A stretch of 64,000 bases of DNA from Pseudomonas piscis (GTDB lineage: Bacteria > Pseudomonadota > Gammaproteobacteria > Pseudomonadales > Pseudomonadaceae): assembly GCF_009380155.1 (NCBI RefSeq), contig NZ_WHUV01000002.1:744001-808000 (forward strand), in the 5' to 3' direction. A program made the translations under genes and the position numbers. Of this stretch, positions 53,231-62,498 are shown piece by piece; position 1 is the first letter of the stretch, and the number at the start of each line of letters is the position of its first letter. The notes beneath the pieces were generated by a model. It was not told where the DNA came from, ran no database searches, and was given only the letters and a program-made list of their open reading frames with translations.

Positions 53231-54670
53231 TCAGGGGCGGTCCTGGCGTTGCGCCAGTTGCTGATCCTGATTGTCCTTCCAGCCACCACCCAGGGAACGG
53301 AACAGGTCCACCAGGGCGATCTGCCGTTGAGTGCTGACTTCGATGAACGCCGTCTCGTTGGCGAAGTTGTTGCGCTGGGCGTCCAGGTAACGCAGGTGGC
53401 TATCGATACCGCCTTCATAACGGGCCTTGGCCAGCTTCAGCGATTCGTTGCTGGTGTTGGCCAGGGCCCGGCGTGCCTGCTCCTCGCGGCGCAGGGTATC
53501 GGTGGCCGCCAGGGCGTCCGCCACTTCACGGAACGCGGTCTGGATCGTGCCCTCGTAGGCCGCCACCGCCGAGTCCTTGCGCGCCTCGGCCAGGCTCAGC
53601 CCGGCGCGGTTGCGTCCGCCATCGAAGATCGGCAGCGACAGGGTCGGAATGAAGCTCCAGGAGCGCGAGCCGCCATCGAACAGGCCGGACATTTGCGCGC
53701 TGGACGTGCCGAAGCTGCCAGTCAAGGTGACCCGCGGGAAGAACGCTGCCCGCGCAGCGCCGATATCGGCATTGCGCGCTTGCAGGCGATGTTCGGCGGC
53801 GAGGATGTCCGGACGGCGCTCGATCAGCGACGACGGTGAGCCCGCGGCGATGTCTTGCACCAGTAGCGGCTGCTCCGACGGCTTATCGGGAATCGACTTG
53901 GCGGCATCGGCGGTGCCCAGCAACAGCACCAGGGCATTGAACGCCTGTTGCTTCTGGCGCAGGGCGGCCTCCTCGTCGGCCCGGGACTGTTCCACCAGGC
54001 CCAGGGCTTCCTGGTAGTCCAGCGCGGTGGCGTTACCTACCGCACGGTGCCGGCTGATCAGGGCGAAGGAATATTCGCGGCTGACCAGGGTCTGCTGGGT
54101 CAGGGCCAGGCGGCGCTGGGCACCGTCATGGGTCAGGTAGGCCTGGGTGACCTCGGCGATCAGCGCAATGCGTGCCGAGCGCCCGGCCTCCTCGGTGGCC
54201 AGGTACTGCTGCAATGCGGCGTCGCTGAGGCTCTTGACCCGACCGAACAGGTCGACTTCGTATTCCGGCAACGACAGGCCGACCTGATAGGTACTGGCCA
54301 CGCCAGCCCGGCCACCGCTGGACAGGTCCGACGGCAGGCGCTGGCGGTTACCCGAGCCCCCGGCGTTCAACCCGGGGATCCGGTCCGCCCGCTGGATACG
54401 GTACTGCGCCCGGGCTTGTTCGATGTCCAGCAAGGTCTGGCGCAGCGAACGGTTATTGTCCAGGGCGGTGCCGACCAGGCGGCGCAGCTCGGGATCGACG
54501 ATGAACGCCTGCCAGTCCAGTTCGCTGGCCTGGCGTCCCTGCTGGGCGGGTGAGTCGCTCCAGCTGTCGGCTACGGGCGCCGTCGGACGCTCGTAGGTCG
54601 GAGCCATGGAGCAGCCACCCAGGGCCAGGGCGATCAGCAGCGCCGATACGGTAAAAGCTGGGGTACGCAT
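53231..54670 (-). CDS. oprJ: OprJ outer-membrane efflux channel
   Basis: The start was set at MRTPAFTVSALLIALALGGC, with AGGAG eight bases upstream, giving 479 residues, the length of OprJ. The lipobox is LGGC. Two outer-membrane-efflux repeats follow, with RADRIPGLNAGG, IAAGSPSSLIERRPDILAAEHRLQARNADIGAAR and FREVADALAATDTLRREEQARRAL. It forms the trimeric exit duct for MexCD. The start overlaps the end of mexD by Shine-Dalgarno spacing, implying coupling. Confidence 0.95.
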   Translation of the reverse strand: MRTPAFTVSALLIALALGGCSMAPTYERPTAPVADSWSDSPAQQGRQASELDWQAFIVDPELRRLVGTALDNNRSLRQTLLDIEQARAQYRIQRADRIPGLNAGGSGNRQRLPSDLSSGGRAGVASTYQVGLSLPEYEVDLFGRVKSLSDAALQQYLATEEAGRSARIALIAEVTQAYLTHDGAQRRLALTQQTLVSREYSFALISRHRAVGNATALDYQEALGLVEQSRADEEAALRQKQQAFNALVLLLGTADAAKSIPDKPSEQPLLVQDIAAGSPSSLIERRPDILAAEHRLQARNADIGAARAAFFPRVTLTGSFGTSSAQMSGLFDGGSRSWSFIPTLSLPIFDGGRNRAGLSLAEARKDSAVAAYEGTIQTAFREVADALAATDTLRREEQARRALANTSNESLKLAKARYEGGIDSHLRYLDAQRNNFANETAFIEVSTQRQIALVDLFRSLGGGWKDNQDQQLAQRQDRP

Positions 54671-54675
54671 GCTGA

Positions 54676-57600
54676 TCACTCCTGGGTCAGGGCTGGTTGT
54701 TCGGTGGCAGGCCGTTTGGTACGCAGCAACGACAGCAACCAGACGAAACAGATCGGCACGAACAGCACACCCAGCAAGGTGGCGCTGAGCATCCCGCCGA
54801 TCACCCCGGTACCGATGGCGCGCTGGCTGGCCGCACCGGCGCCGGTGGCGATGGCCAGGGGGACCACGCCGAGGATGAAGGCCATGGACGTCATGATGAT
54901 CGGGCGAAAGCGCAGGCGCGCGGCCTCGATGGCGGCGTCACGCAGGCTGTGGCCCTTCTCCCACAGTTCCTTGGCGAACTCGACGATGAGGATCGCGTTC
55001 TTCGCCGACAGGCCGATGATGGTAATCAGGCCGACCTTGAAGTACACGTCGTTGGGCATGCCCACGACCATTACCGCCAGTACCGCACCCACCGCGCCGA
55101 TCGGTACGATCAGCATCACCGACAGCGGGATCGACCAGCTCTCGTAGAGGGCCACCAGCAACAGGAACACCACCAGGATCGCCAGGGCGAACAAGCCCGA
55201 TGCCTGGCCGGCAGAGACCTTCTCCTGGTAGGACAGGCCGGTCCACTCGTAGCCGATGCCCTTGGGCAGTTGCGATGCCAGTTGCTCCAGCTCGGCCATG
55301 GCCTGGCCAGTGCTGTAGCCTGGACCTGCGTCGCCGACGATACGGATCGACGGATAGCCGTTGTAGCGCACCAGTTGCACCGGCCCCTCTTCCCACTTGC
55401 TGCTGACGAAGGCGCTGAGCGGCACCTGGTCGCCCTTGTTGTTGGGCACGTACAGCTTGAGCACGCTTTCCGGGGTCATCCGCGCGCCCTGCTCGGCCTG
55501 GATCACCACCCGTTGCTGGCGACCGGCGTTGGTGAAGTCGTTGACCACGTCGGAACCGAAGGCCGAGGACAGGGTGGAACTGATGGTCTCGAAGTTGACG
55601 CCTTGGGCCCGGGCTTTCTCGCGGTCGATCACCAGGCGCAACTGCGGTGCCTCGGACAGGCCCTCCATCATCCCGTAGAGGAATTTCGGGTTGCCGTTGA
55701 TTTGGCCCAGCAGCGTATCCCGTGCCTGCAACAAGGCCTCGCGGCCCAAACCGCCACGGTCCATCAAGCGCAGGGCGAAACCGCCGGAGTTGCCCAGGCC
55801 GTCGATAGGTGGCGGCGAGACCGCCATGATGGTGCCGTCGCTCGGCAGTGCGAAATGCTCGTTCAGCGCCGCTACCTCGGCAGCAGCAGACTCTTCCTTG
55901 CCGCGTACCGACCAATCCTTGAAAACCGGGAATGCGAGTGCTGCGTTGTCGCCTTGGCCGGAGAAACTGAAGCCGGAGACGAGAAATACCGAGTCCACCG
56001 CCTTGCGCGACATCAGGTACTGCTCAAGTTCCTTGCCGGTGGTATCGGTACGCATGCGGCTGGCGCCGGGCGGCAGCTGCACGTCGACGATCATGTAGCC
56101 CAGGTCTTCGCTTGGGACGAAGGCTTCCGGCAGGCGCAGGTAGGTGTAGCCCAGCACCGCGACGATACCGGCGTACACCAGCATGAAGCGGCCGGCACGC
56201 TTGACCAGCCCGGAACTGAGCACCGAATAGCGCTCGGTGACGCGGGCGAAGCCACGGTTGAAGGCACCGAAGAAACCGCGCTTCTCGTGATGGCCTTCAG
56301 GGATCGGCTTGAGCAGCGTGGCGCACAGGGCCGGGGTGAAGGTCAGGGCCAGGAAGCCGGAGAACAGGATCGAGATCGCAAGGGATACCGAGAACTGCTG
56401 GTAGATGACGCCCACCGAACCGCTCATGAACGCCAGCGGCATGAACACCGCGGACAACACCAGGGTGATACCGACGATGGCACCGGACACCTGCTTCATC
56501 GCCTTGATCGTCGCTTCGGTCGGGGGCAGGCCCTCCTCGGCCATGATCCGCTCGACGTTCTCCACCACCACGATGGCGTCGTCCACCAGGATGCCGATGG
56601 CCAGCACCATGCCGAACATGGTCATCATGTTCACCGAGAAGCCCAGCAGGTACATCACCGCCAGGGTACCGAGCAGGCACACGGGCACCACGATCGATGG
56701 AATCAGGGTATAGCGCACGTTCTGCAGGAACAGGAACATCACCAGGAACACCAGGACCATGGCTTCGATCAGGGTGTGGATCACCTTCTCGATGGCCACG
56801 TCGACGAAACGCGAGGTGTCGTAGGGTACGGAGTACTGCATGTCGCTGGGGAAGAACTGCGACAGTTCGGCCAGGCGCTCCTTGACCAGAGTCGCGGTCT
56901 GGATGGCGTTGGCGCCCGGGGACAGCTGGATCGCGCCACCCACGCCTGGAGTGCCATTCAGGCGCGAGGAGATGTTGTAGCTTTCCTGGCCCACTTCCAG
57001 GCGGGCGACATCGGCCAGCTTGACGGTGGAACCATCAGGGTTGGAGCGCAGGACGATCTGTCCGAACTCCTGGGGGTTGTCCAGGGTGCCCTTGACCGCC
57101 AGGGTCGCGGTCAGCTCCTGCTCACTGGTACCGGGCGCGCTGCCGAAGGCGCCGGCCGGAACCTGCACGTTCTGTCCACGGATGGCGCTGCTCACGTCTT
57201 CGATGGACAGGCCATAACCCACCAGCTTCTGCGGATCGATCCAGACCCGCATCGCCGCTTCGGAAGAGAAGAACTGCAACTTGCCGACGCCGGGCAAGCG
57301 ACGCAGTTCGTTGTTGATGTTGCGCGCGGCGTAGTCGCCCAGCGCGGTGGTGTCGTTGCGCTCGACCCCTTCCTTGTAGTTCAGGGCGTAGATCAACAGG
57401 AAGCCGGCGCTGGTCTGCTCGACCTGCAAGCCCTGGGTGAGCACGGCCTGGGGCATGCGTGCCTCGGCCTTCTTCAAGCGGTTCTGCACGTCGACCTGGG
57501 CCAGGTCCGGATCGGTGCCCGGCTGGAAGGTCACGACGATCTCGGCAGATCCGTTGGAGTTGTTGGTCGACTCGAAGTACAGCAGGTTCTTCGCACCGTT

Positions 57601-57807
57601 GAGCGACTCTTCGAGCACGCTGGTGACCGAGTCCACCAATACCTTGGCCGAAGCGCCCGGGTAGGTGGCGGTCACGGTGATTTGCGGTGGCGCAACGCTG
57701 GGGTACTGCGCCACCGGCAACTTGGAGATGATCAGCAGGCCGGCCAGGGAGATGAACAGAGCCACCACCCAGGCGAAGTTCGGGCGCTTGATGAAAAAAT
57801 CGGACAT
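54676..57807 (-). CDS. mexD: MexD RND multidrug transporter
   Basis: ATG 57807 was chosen (GAGGA upstream; a TTG one codon earlier is in frame), giving 1043 residues. It is an RND/HAE1 pump with twelve membrane segments. [25 protein letters not shown] at the start and [16 protein letters not shown] at the end match MexD closely. Proton-relay Asp-Asp lies in [17 protein letters not shown] (TM4). It takes drugs from the periplasm and inner membrane. It is coupled to mexC (25 bases) and oprJ. Confidence 0.96.
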   Translation of the reverse strand: MSDFFIKRPNFAWVVALFISLAGLLIISKLPVAQYPSVAPPQITVTATYPGASAKVLVDSVTSVLEESLNGAKNLLYFESTNNSNGSAEIVVTFQPGTDPDLAQVDVQNRLKKAEARMPQAVLTQGLQVEQTSAGFLLIYALNYKEGVERNDTTALGDYAARNINNELRRLPGVGKLQFFSSEAAMRVWIDPQKLVGYGLSIEDVSSAIRGQNVQVPAGAFGSAPGTSEQELTATLAVKGTLDNPQEFGQIVLRSNPDGSTVKLADVARLEVGQESYNISSRLNGTPGVGGAIQLSPGANAIQTATLVKERLAELSQFFPSDMQYSVPYDTSRFVDVAIEKVIHTLIEAMVLVFLVMFLFLQNVRYTLIPSIVVPVCLLGTLAVMYLLGFSVNMMTMFGMVLAIGILVDDAIVVVENVERIMAEEGLPPTEATIKAMKQVSGAIVGITLVLSAVFMPLAFMSGSVGVIYQQFSVSLAISILFSGFLALTFTPALCATLLKPIPEGHHEKRGFFGAFNRGFARVTERYSVLSSGLVKRAGRFMLVYAGIVAVLGYTYLRLPEAFVPSEDLGYMIVDVQLPPGASRMRTDTTGKELEQYLMSRKAVDSVFLVSGFSFSGQGDNAALAFPVFKDWSVRGKEESAAAEVAALNEHFALPSDGTIMAVSPPPIDGLGNSGGFALRLMDRGGLGREALLQARDTLLGQINGNPKFLYGMMEGLSEAPQLRLVIDREKARAQGVNFETISSTLSSAFGSDVVNDFTNAGRQQRVVIQAEQGARMTPESVLKLYVPNNKGDQVPLSAFVSSKWEEGPVQLVRYNGYPSIRIVGDAGPGYSTGQAMAELEQLASQLPKGIGYEWTGLSYQEKVSAGQASGLFALAILVVFLLLVALYESWSIPLSVMLIVPIGAVGAVLAVMVVGMPNDVYFKVGLITIIGLSAKNAILIVEFAKELWEKGHSLRDAAIEAARLRFRPIIMTSMAFILGVVPLAIATGAGAASQRAIGTGVIGGMLSATLLGVLFVPICFVWLLSLLRTKRPATEQPALTQE

Positions 57808-57834
57808 CAAAAAATCCTCGTGTCGTAACCGGGC

Positions 57835-58980
57835 TTATTGTTTCTGCTCGGTTTCCTGAGCCTGCTTGGGAGTGACCTTGACGCCCGGCTGCACGGCGGC
57901 CAGGCCACCGACGATGACCTGGTCACCGGCCTTGAGGCCTTCGATGATCTGCCAGCGCGAACCCTGCATGGTGCCGGTGGTGACCGGACGGGCCTCGGCG
58001 CGCTCGTCGGCGCCGACCACCATCACGTGGGAGCTGCCGTCGTTGCCACGCTTGACCGCACGCTGCGGGACGAGGATGGCTTGGTTGTCAGTACCTTGCG
58101 GGGTCTTGACCCGTACGTACATGCCCGGCAGCAACACGCCATCGGGGTTGGGGAACTTGCCGCGCAAGGTGATCTGGCCGGTGCCCGGATCGACCGCCAC
58201 GTCGGTGAACTGCAGCGAGCCCTGGCGCTCGTAGGGCGTACCCTCGACCCGCAGGGTCAGGGCCTTGCTGTCTCCTGCGGCCAGGCTGCCGGTCTTCAGC
58301 GCCTCACGCAGGCGCAGGGCATCGGCGGCGGTCTGGGTGAAGTCGGCGTAGATCGGATCCAGTTGCTGGATGCGCGCCATCAGGGTTGCTTCGCCCTGGC
58401 CAACCAGGGCGCCTTCGGTTACCAGCGCACGCCCTACCCGGCCGGAGATCGGCGCGGCGACCGAGGCATAACCCAGGTTCAGGCGCGCGGTTTCCAGGTC
58501 GGCCTGGGCCGAACGAGTCGCTGCCTGGGCGCTGTGCAAGTCGGCACTGGCCTTGTCGTAGTCCTGCTGGCTGACCGCTTCGATCTTCACCAGCGGCTCA
58601 TAGCGCTTGACCCGTGCCTGGGCTTCCTTCATCCCGGCCTGGGCCCGGGCCAGGTCGCCCTCGGCACGGGACACCGCTGCCTTGAGCGGCGCGGGATCGA
58701 TCTGGAACAACAGATCGCCGGCCTTGACGTCGGCACCTTCCTCGAAGCGCTTCTTCAGCACGATCCCCGCCACCCGTGCCCGCACCTCGGCCACGCGTAC
58801 CGGTTCGATCCGGCCTGGCAGCTCCGATGTCAGCGCCAGGGTTTCCGGCTTCACCGCGAACACATCCACAGGAAGCACCATCTCCGCGGCGCTCTGCTGC
58901 TCGCCCGAGGGGCCACATCCTGCCAGTGCGATGACAACCGCCAATGCACTGACCCTTCCTATTGCACGCAAATCGACCAT
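57835..58980 (-). CDS. mexC: MexC membrane-fusion lipoprotein
   Basis: The product has 381 residues with lipobox ALAGC. The HlyD/AcrA family order is clear: the lipoyl-like GRIEPVRVAEVRARVAGIVLKKRFEEGADVKAGDLLFQIDP, a coiled-coil hairpin, then APISGRVGRALVTEGALVGQG. The C-terminal IVGGLAAVQPGVKV matches MexC. It is the first gene of the operon, divergent from nfxB. Confidence 0.96.
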   Translation of the reverse strand: MVDLRAIGRVSALAVVIALAGCGPSGEQQSAAEMVLPVDVFAVKPETLALTSELPGRIEPVRVAEVRARVAGIVLKKRFEEGADVKAGDLLFQIDPAPLKAAVSRAEGDLARAQAGMKEAQARVKRYEPLVKIEAVSQQDYDKASADLHSAQAATRSAQADLETARLNLGYASVAAPISGRVGRALVTEGALVGQGEATLMARIQQLDPIYADFTQTAADALRLREALKTGSLAAGDSKALTLRVEGTPYERQGSLQFTDVAVDPGTGQITLRGKFPNPDGVLLPGMYVRVKTPQGTDNQAILVPQRAVKRGNDGSSHVMVVGADERAEARPVTTGTMQGSRWQIIEGLKAGDQVIVGGLAAVQPGVKVTPKQAQETEQKQ

Positions 58981-59032
58981 GGCACACCTGACTATTGATT
59001 GAGAATGTCCAGAATGCTACTTTCAAACCCAA

Positions 59033-59072
59033 AATGAGTCAACAAAGACTCATATGAACTTTTTTGTCTCAT
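59033..59072. promoter_or_regulatory. NfxB operator region (mexC-nfxB gap)
   Basis: ATGAGTC-AACAAA-GACTCAT (59034-59053) is a perfect 7-bp dyad, followed by a further GTCTCAT half-site at 59066-59072. It sits in the 159-base AT-rich gap between divergent mexC and nfxB, where NfxB is known to bind. The same core is found in front of esrC. Confidence 0.7.
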
Positions 59073-59139
59073 ATATTACGGAGCGCTGCGAGCTTTTTTG
59101 CACCATGCGCGCATTCGAGGACTCAACCAGGACTTGCGA

Positions 59140-59709
59140 ATGACCCTGACGCCCCATGACGAACGATTCATCAAGGCGCTGGCCGTGGCCATCGTCGACC
59201 ACCCACGCGGGACACTGAAGGAGTTGGCTGAAGCCGCCGGCACCAGCCGGGCCACGCTGCACCGTTTTTGTGGCACGCGTGACCATCTGCTGGAAATGCT
59301 CGAATGGCATGGCAAGGAGGTGTTGCACCAGATCATCGAAGCCTCCCGCCTGCTGGATGCAGATCCATTGGAAGCACTGCACAATTTGATCAGGGAGCAT
59401 CTCGCCCATCGAGAGCTGCTGACCTTCCTGGTATTTCAATACCGCCCGGATTTCCTCGACCCACAGGCCGATGGCGCCCGGTGGCAGTCCTACATCACCG
59501 CGCTGGACGCCTTTTTCCTGGGCGGCCAGCACCAGGGAGCATTCCGCATCGACATCAGCGCATCGGTGTTCACCGAACTGTTCGTCACCCTGGTCTACGG
59601 CATGGTGGATGCCGAACGCCGCGGACGCGCGGCGAGCTCGAATACCGCCCAGACCCTGGAGCAGATGTTCCTCCACGGCGCCTGCCCCCAGGCCAGAACA
59701 GACACCTAG
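59140..59709 (+). CDS. nfxB: NfxB TetR-family repressor of mexCD-oprJ
   Basis: The start was placed at MTLTPHDERFIKALAVAIVDHPRG, giving 189 residues; a start 14 codons upstream lacks similarity. The helix-turn-helix is TLKELAEAAGTSRATLHRFCGTR. The C-terminal FTELFVTLVYGMVDAERRGRAASSNTA is nearly that of P. aeruginosa NfxB. Loss of NfxB derepresses the pump (established). It is divergent from mexC and followed by the other pqiA half 25 bases downstream. Confidence 0.95.
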   Translation: MTLTPHDERFIKALAVAIVDHPRGTLKELAEAAGTSRATLHRFCGTRDHLLEMLEWHGKEVLHQIIEASRLLDADPLEALHNLIREHLAHRELLTFLVFQYRPDFLDPQADGARWQSYITALDAFFLGGQHQGAFRIDISASVFTELFVTLVYGMVDAERRGRAASSNTAQTLEQMFLHGACPQARTDT

Positions 59710-59734
59710 GCCACGCGCCTCCAGGACTTGCCCG

Positions 59735-60391
59735 ATGCCCCAGACCAACCCCGGTGACTTGCCGAACCTGCCGCTCCAAGCCCTGGTCGCTTGCCATGAA
59801 TGCGACCTGCTGATGCGCCGTGAACCACTGGAACCCGGTGAAAAAAGCTGCTGCCCGCGTTGCGGCTTCGAGCTGGCCGTGCACCGCCATCAATGGCAGC
59901 GCCGTTGCTTCGCTCTGGTCCTGACCGCCCTGCTGCTCTACATCCCGGCCAACTTCCTGCCGATCATGCACCTGACCCTCCTGGGCCAGACCCGTAGCGA
60001 TACCGTCTGGAGCGGTGTGCTCGGGCTGTTCGAAAGCGGTATGCCCGGGGTTGCCGTGCTGGTGCTGCTCAACAGCATGGCCATTCCGTTGCTCAAGCTG
60101 CTCTGCCAGTTGCTGGTATTGCTGAGCCTGAGGTTCAAGGTGGCACGCCGCAGCGCCATGCTGCTCTACCGCGGTTATCACCACCTGCGCGAATGGGGCA
60201 TGCTCGAGGTCTACCTGATCGGGATCCTGGTCTCCATCGTCAAGCTGATCGACATCGCCGACCTTAGCCTGGGCGTCGGCCTGGCCTGTTTTATCGCCCT
60301 GCTGCTGACCCAGGTCTGGCTGGAAATGAGCATGTCGCCGCATCAGGTCTGGGAGGCGCTGGACGAGGACGAACGGGCCACACCCGACTGA
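59735..60391 (+). CDS. pqiA: PqiA-family membrane protein (first half)
   Basis: The product has 218 residues. A zinc-ribbon-like CHEC...CPRC at about 20-45 precedes four membrane segments with LLYIPANFLPIMHLTLLG and the closing LIGILVSIVKLIDIADL. It is the counterpart of the half at 52552-53172. In LetA/PqiA of enterobacteria both halves are one chain. Here the halves lie 6.6 kb apart on opposite strands with the efflux operon and nfxB between. It is co-directional with nfxB at 25 bases, so probably co-transcribed. Confidence 0.88.
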   Translation: MPQTNPGDLPNLPLQALVACHECDLLMRREPLEPGEKSCCPRCGFELAVHRHQWQRRCFALVLTALLLYIPANFLPIMHLTLLGQTRSDTVWSGVLGLFESGMPGVAVLVLLNSMAIPLLKLLCQLLVLLSLRFKVARRSAMLLYRGYHHLREWGMLEVYLIGILVSIVKLIDIADLSLGVGLACFIALLLTQVWLEMSMSPHQVWEALDEDERATPD

Positions 60392-60410
60392 GCCTTTCCC
60401 CAGGGTGTCA

Positions 60411-60575
60411 TCAGAGATGCTTGACCACTTCCCCGATCCCGGTGGCCGGTGGATGCGTATGGCTGGCGCGCGGCACATGGGCATTATCAGTCCCTTCGTT
60501 CGGCCTGGATCCAAGGGTGTGGATACCGGCTCCCAGTACCAGCACAGCCATTAGCGAAAGCATGAGTCGACGCAT
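60411..60575 (-). CDS. Small exported peptide of unknown function (54 residues)
   Basis: ATG 60575 is preceded by GGAGG at six bases, a strong ribosome site. The product has an N-terminal hydrophobic signal or anchor (MLSLMAVLVLGAGIHTLG), then a polar His/Pro-rich tail (ASHTHPPATG). The open frame extends 77 codons upstream but without a better start. It is convergent with the pqiA half. No family is recognised. Confidence 0.6.
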   Translation of the reverse strand: MRRLMLSLMAVLVLGAGIHTLGSRPNEGTDNAHVPRASHTHPPATGIGEVVKHL

Positions 60576-60609
60576 GGAAACCTCCGCCGTCCGGAGGGAA
60601 ACCGGACGC

Positions 60610-60662
60610 AGCTTTTTGTTATTAGGTCCTTGCAGTCTGCCTTCGCCCGATAACAAAAAGCT
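60610..60662. repeat. 13-bp perfect inverted repeat (hairpin)
   Basis: AGCTTTTTGTTAT (60610-60622) and ATAACAAAAAGCT (60650-60662) are exact inverted copies, 27 bases apart, in the gap between a LysR gene and the 54-residue peptide gene. It could fold as a hairpin in the leader of the peptide mRNA or be the ends of a tiny mobile remnant. It has no T-run outside the stem. Confidence 0.65.
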
Positions 60663-60840
60663 TAGCCTTGCGCGCCATGGAGTTGATATCTCATGCCAGC
60701 CATACAGGTTGCTCGAAATGTACTCGAGCGCTCCTGAACCCATGCTGAAATTACCGGCAGCCACAGTCGCTTGAGCATAGCCTGCGACCTGGAACGCGAC
60801 GGGCAAGCCCCGGACTTTCTTCGCCCCTGCGGCCAGCGCT

Positions 60841-61731
60841 TCAAGCCGAGGCCTTGGCCTCTTGCCTGATCCAGGCCATGAACGCCTCCACTTCGGGCCG
60901 TCGCCAAGCTTGCGCCTGGGTCACCAGGTAATAGGCAAAACGCGCTGGCCAGGGCCTGTCCAGGGCCTGCACCAGGCGCCCGGCGGCAATCTCCTCGCGA
61001 GCATATTCCTGGGGCACCAACGCCAGCCCCTGACCGGCCGCCGCCGCGCGGATCAGCAGGTAGTCATCCTCGAACGCCGTACCGCGCTCGGCGCGCAGGT
61101 CCGCGGCGACCCCATGGGCCGCCAGCCATAGGGCCCAATCCGCTCGATCGGTATCTTGCAGCAGCGGCCAGGCCAGGCAATCGGCTGGCTCGCGAATGGG
61201 CTCGCCATCAGCCAGCAGCGCGGGCGCTGCGACCGGCAGCAACACCGGCGCCAGCAGGGGTTCCGTTACCAGCCCCGGGTAGTGGCCCAGGCCATGGCGA
61301 ATGGCGATATCGACCCGGTCACGCTGTAGATCCACCAGTGCCGCCGACGCCTCGACCCGCACCTCGATCTCTGGATGCAGGGAAGTGAAGCGCCCCAGTC
61401 GTGGTACCAGCCAGGATGCAGCAAAGGACGGCACGGTGCTGATGGTCACGGTGCTCCGGATGCGGTCCGCTTCCAGGGTCCACAAGGCTCCCTGGATCTG
61501 CTCGAAAGCCGCCAGCAATTGTGGGTGGACCCTGCTGCCCGCTTCGGTCAGCACCATGCGCTGGTGCCGGCGAATGAACAGCGGCATGCCGACCCGCTCC
61601 TCCAGTTGGCGGATCTGCTGGCTGACCGCACCCGAAGTCACCCCCAGGGCCTGGGCGGCATGCTTGATGCTGGCGTGGCGGCCGACTTCGGCAAAGGCGC
61701 GCAATGCCAGCAATGGCAGGACTGGATTCAT
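60841..61731 (-). CDS. LysR-type regulator (GcvA-like)
   Basis: The product has 296 residues beginning NPVLPLLALRAFAEVGRHASIKHAAQALGVTSGAVSQQIRQLEERVG, the wording of the GcvA/TrpI subgroup. The effector domain includes STVPSFAASWLVPRLGRF and VDIAIRHGLGHYPGL. It is divergent from a GST gene, with 126 bases between them including an AT-rich patch at about 61740-61830 (TTTAGCTCTTCTAAAC and ACTTTAGCTC repeats). It probably controls the GST / monooxygenase pair. Confidence 0.9.
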   Translation of the reverse strand: MNPVLPLLALRAFAEVGRHASIKHAAQALGVTSGAVSQQIRQLEERVGMPLFIRRHQRMVLTEAGSRVHPQLLAAFEQIQGALWTLEADRIRSTVTISTVPSFAASWLVPRLGRFTSLHPEIEVRVEASAALVDLQRDRVDIAIRHGLGHYPGLVTEPLLAPVLLPVAAPALLADGEPIREPADCLAWPLLQDTDRADWALWLAAHGVAADLRAERGTAFEDDYLLIRAAAAGQGLALVPQEYAREEIAAGRLVQALDRPWPARFAYYLVTQAQAWRRPEVEAFMAWIRQEAKASA

Positions 61732-61857
61732 GGTTTAGCTCTTCTAAACAAGGAGGGTAGTTTAAATCGTTTCCTATTCACCTGATGCAAAAGGAAGATC
61801 CCCGGGCAGCGGCATACATAACTTTAGCTCTACTCAACCCATGGAGATAGCTCGACG

Positions 61858-62481
61858 ATGCTCGATCTGTACACCGACAGCTCACCCAATGGTTTCAAGG
61901 TGACCATTGCCCTGCATGAGCTGCAGTTGCCCTACCGCCTGCACCCGGTGAACCTGGACGCCGGTGAACAGCACCATCCGCAGTTCCTCGCCCTCAACCC
62001 CCATGGCCGGATCCCGGTGATCCATGACCACGAGACCGGCATCACCCTGTTCGAGTCGGCGGCCATCCTGCTCTACCTTGCCGAACGCGGCGGCAGTCTT
62101 CTGCCCCAGGACCCGGTCGGGCGCTGGGAAACCATCAAGTGGCTGCAATTTCATGCCTCCAGCGTTGGGCCGATCCTCGGTCAACGAGTGCACTTCGAGC
62201 TGTTCGCCCAGCAGCAACTGCCCGCGGCCATCGCCCGCTACCGGCGACTGAGCGAGGAGCTGTTCGCGGTACTCGACGCTCGCCTGGCTGAACACCCCTA
62301 CCTGGCCGCGGACCAGTATTCGATCGCCGACATCGCCCATTTCGGCTGGACCCATATCGCCCGGATCATCGATTTCGACTTCAGCCAGCACCGCCACCTA
62401 AGCGCCTGGCACGACCGAGTGGCGCAACGTCCCGCCGTACGCTTGGGCGTAACCATTCCCGCACCCGCCAGCGGCGCATGA
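61858..62481 (+). CDS. Glutathione S-transferase-like protein
   Basis: The product has 207 residues. The N-terminal thioredoxin-fold domain has SSPNGFKVTIALHELQLPY and NPHGRIPVIHDHETGITLFESAAILLYL (the ES motif for glutathione). The C-terminal helical domain has YSIADIAHFGW. It resembles the Ure2p/YghU/GstB group. It is the first gene of a pair with the luciferase-like monooxygenase, 17 bases apart, under the divergent LysR gene. Confidence 0.9.
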   Translation: MLDLYTDSSPNGFKVTIALHELQLPYRLHPVNLDAGEQHHPQFLALNPHGRIPVIHDHETGITLFESAAILLYLAERGGSLLPQDPVGRWETIKWLQFHASSVGPILGQRVHFELFAQQQLPAAIARYRRLSEELFAVLDARLAEHPYLAADQYSIADIAHFGWTHIARIIDFDFSQHRHLSAWHDRVAQRPAVRLGVTIPAPASGA

Positions 62482-62498
62482 GCAACAGGAGACAAACA

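Noticed and set aside
54697..57828. 1043-residue open frame antisense to mexD
   Set aside because: Same codon-bias artefact; composition is His/Gln/Arg-rich without domains, and MexD is fully conserved on the other strand.
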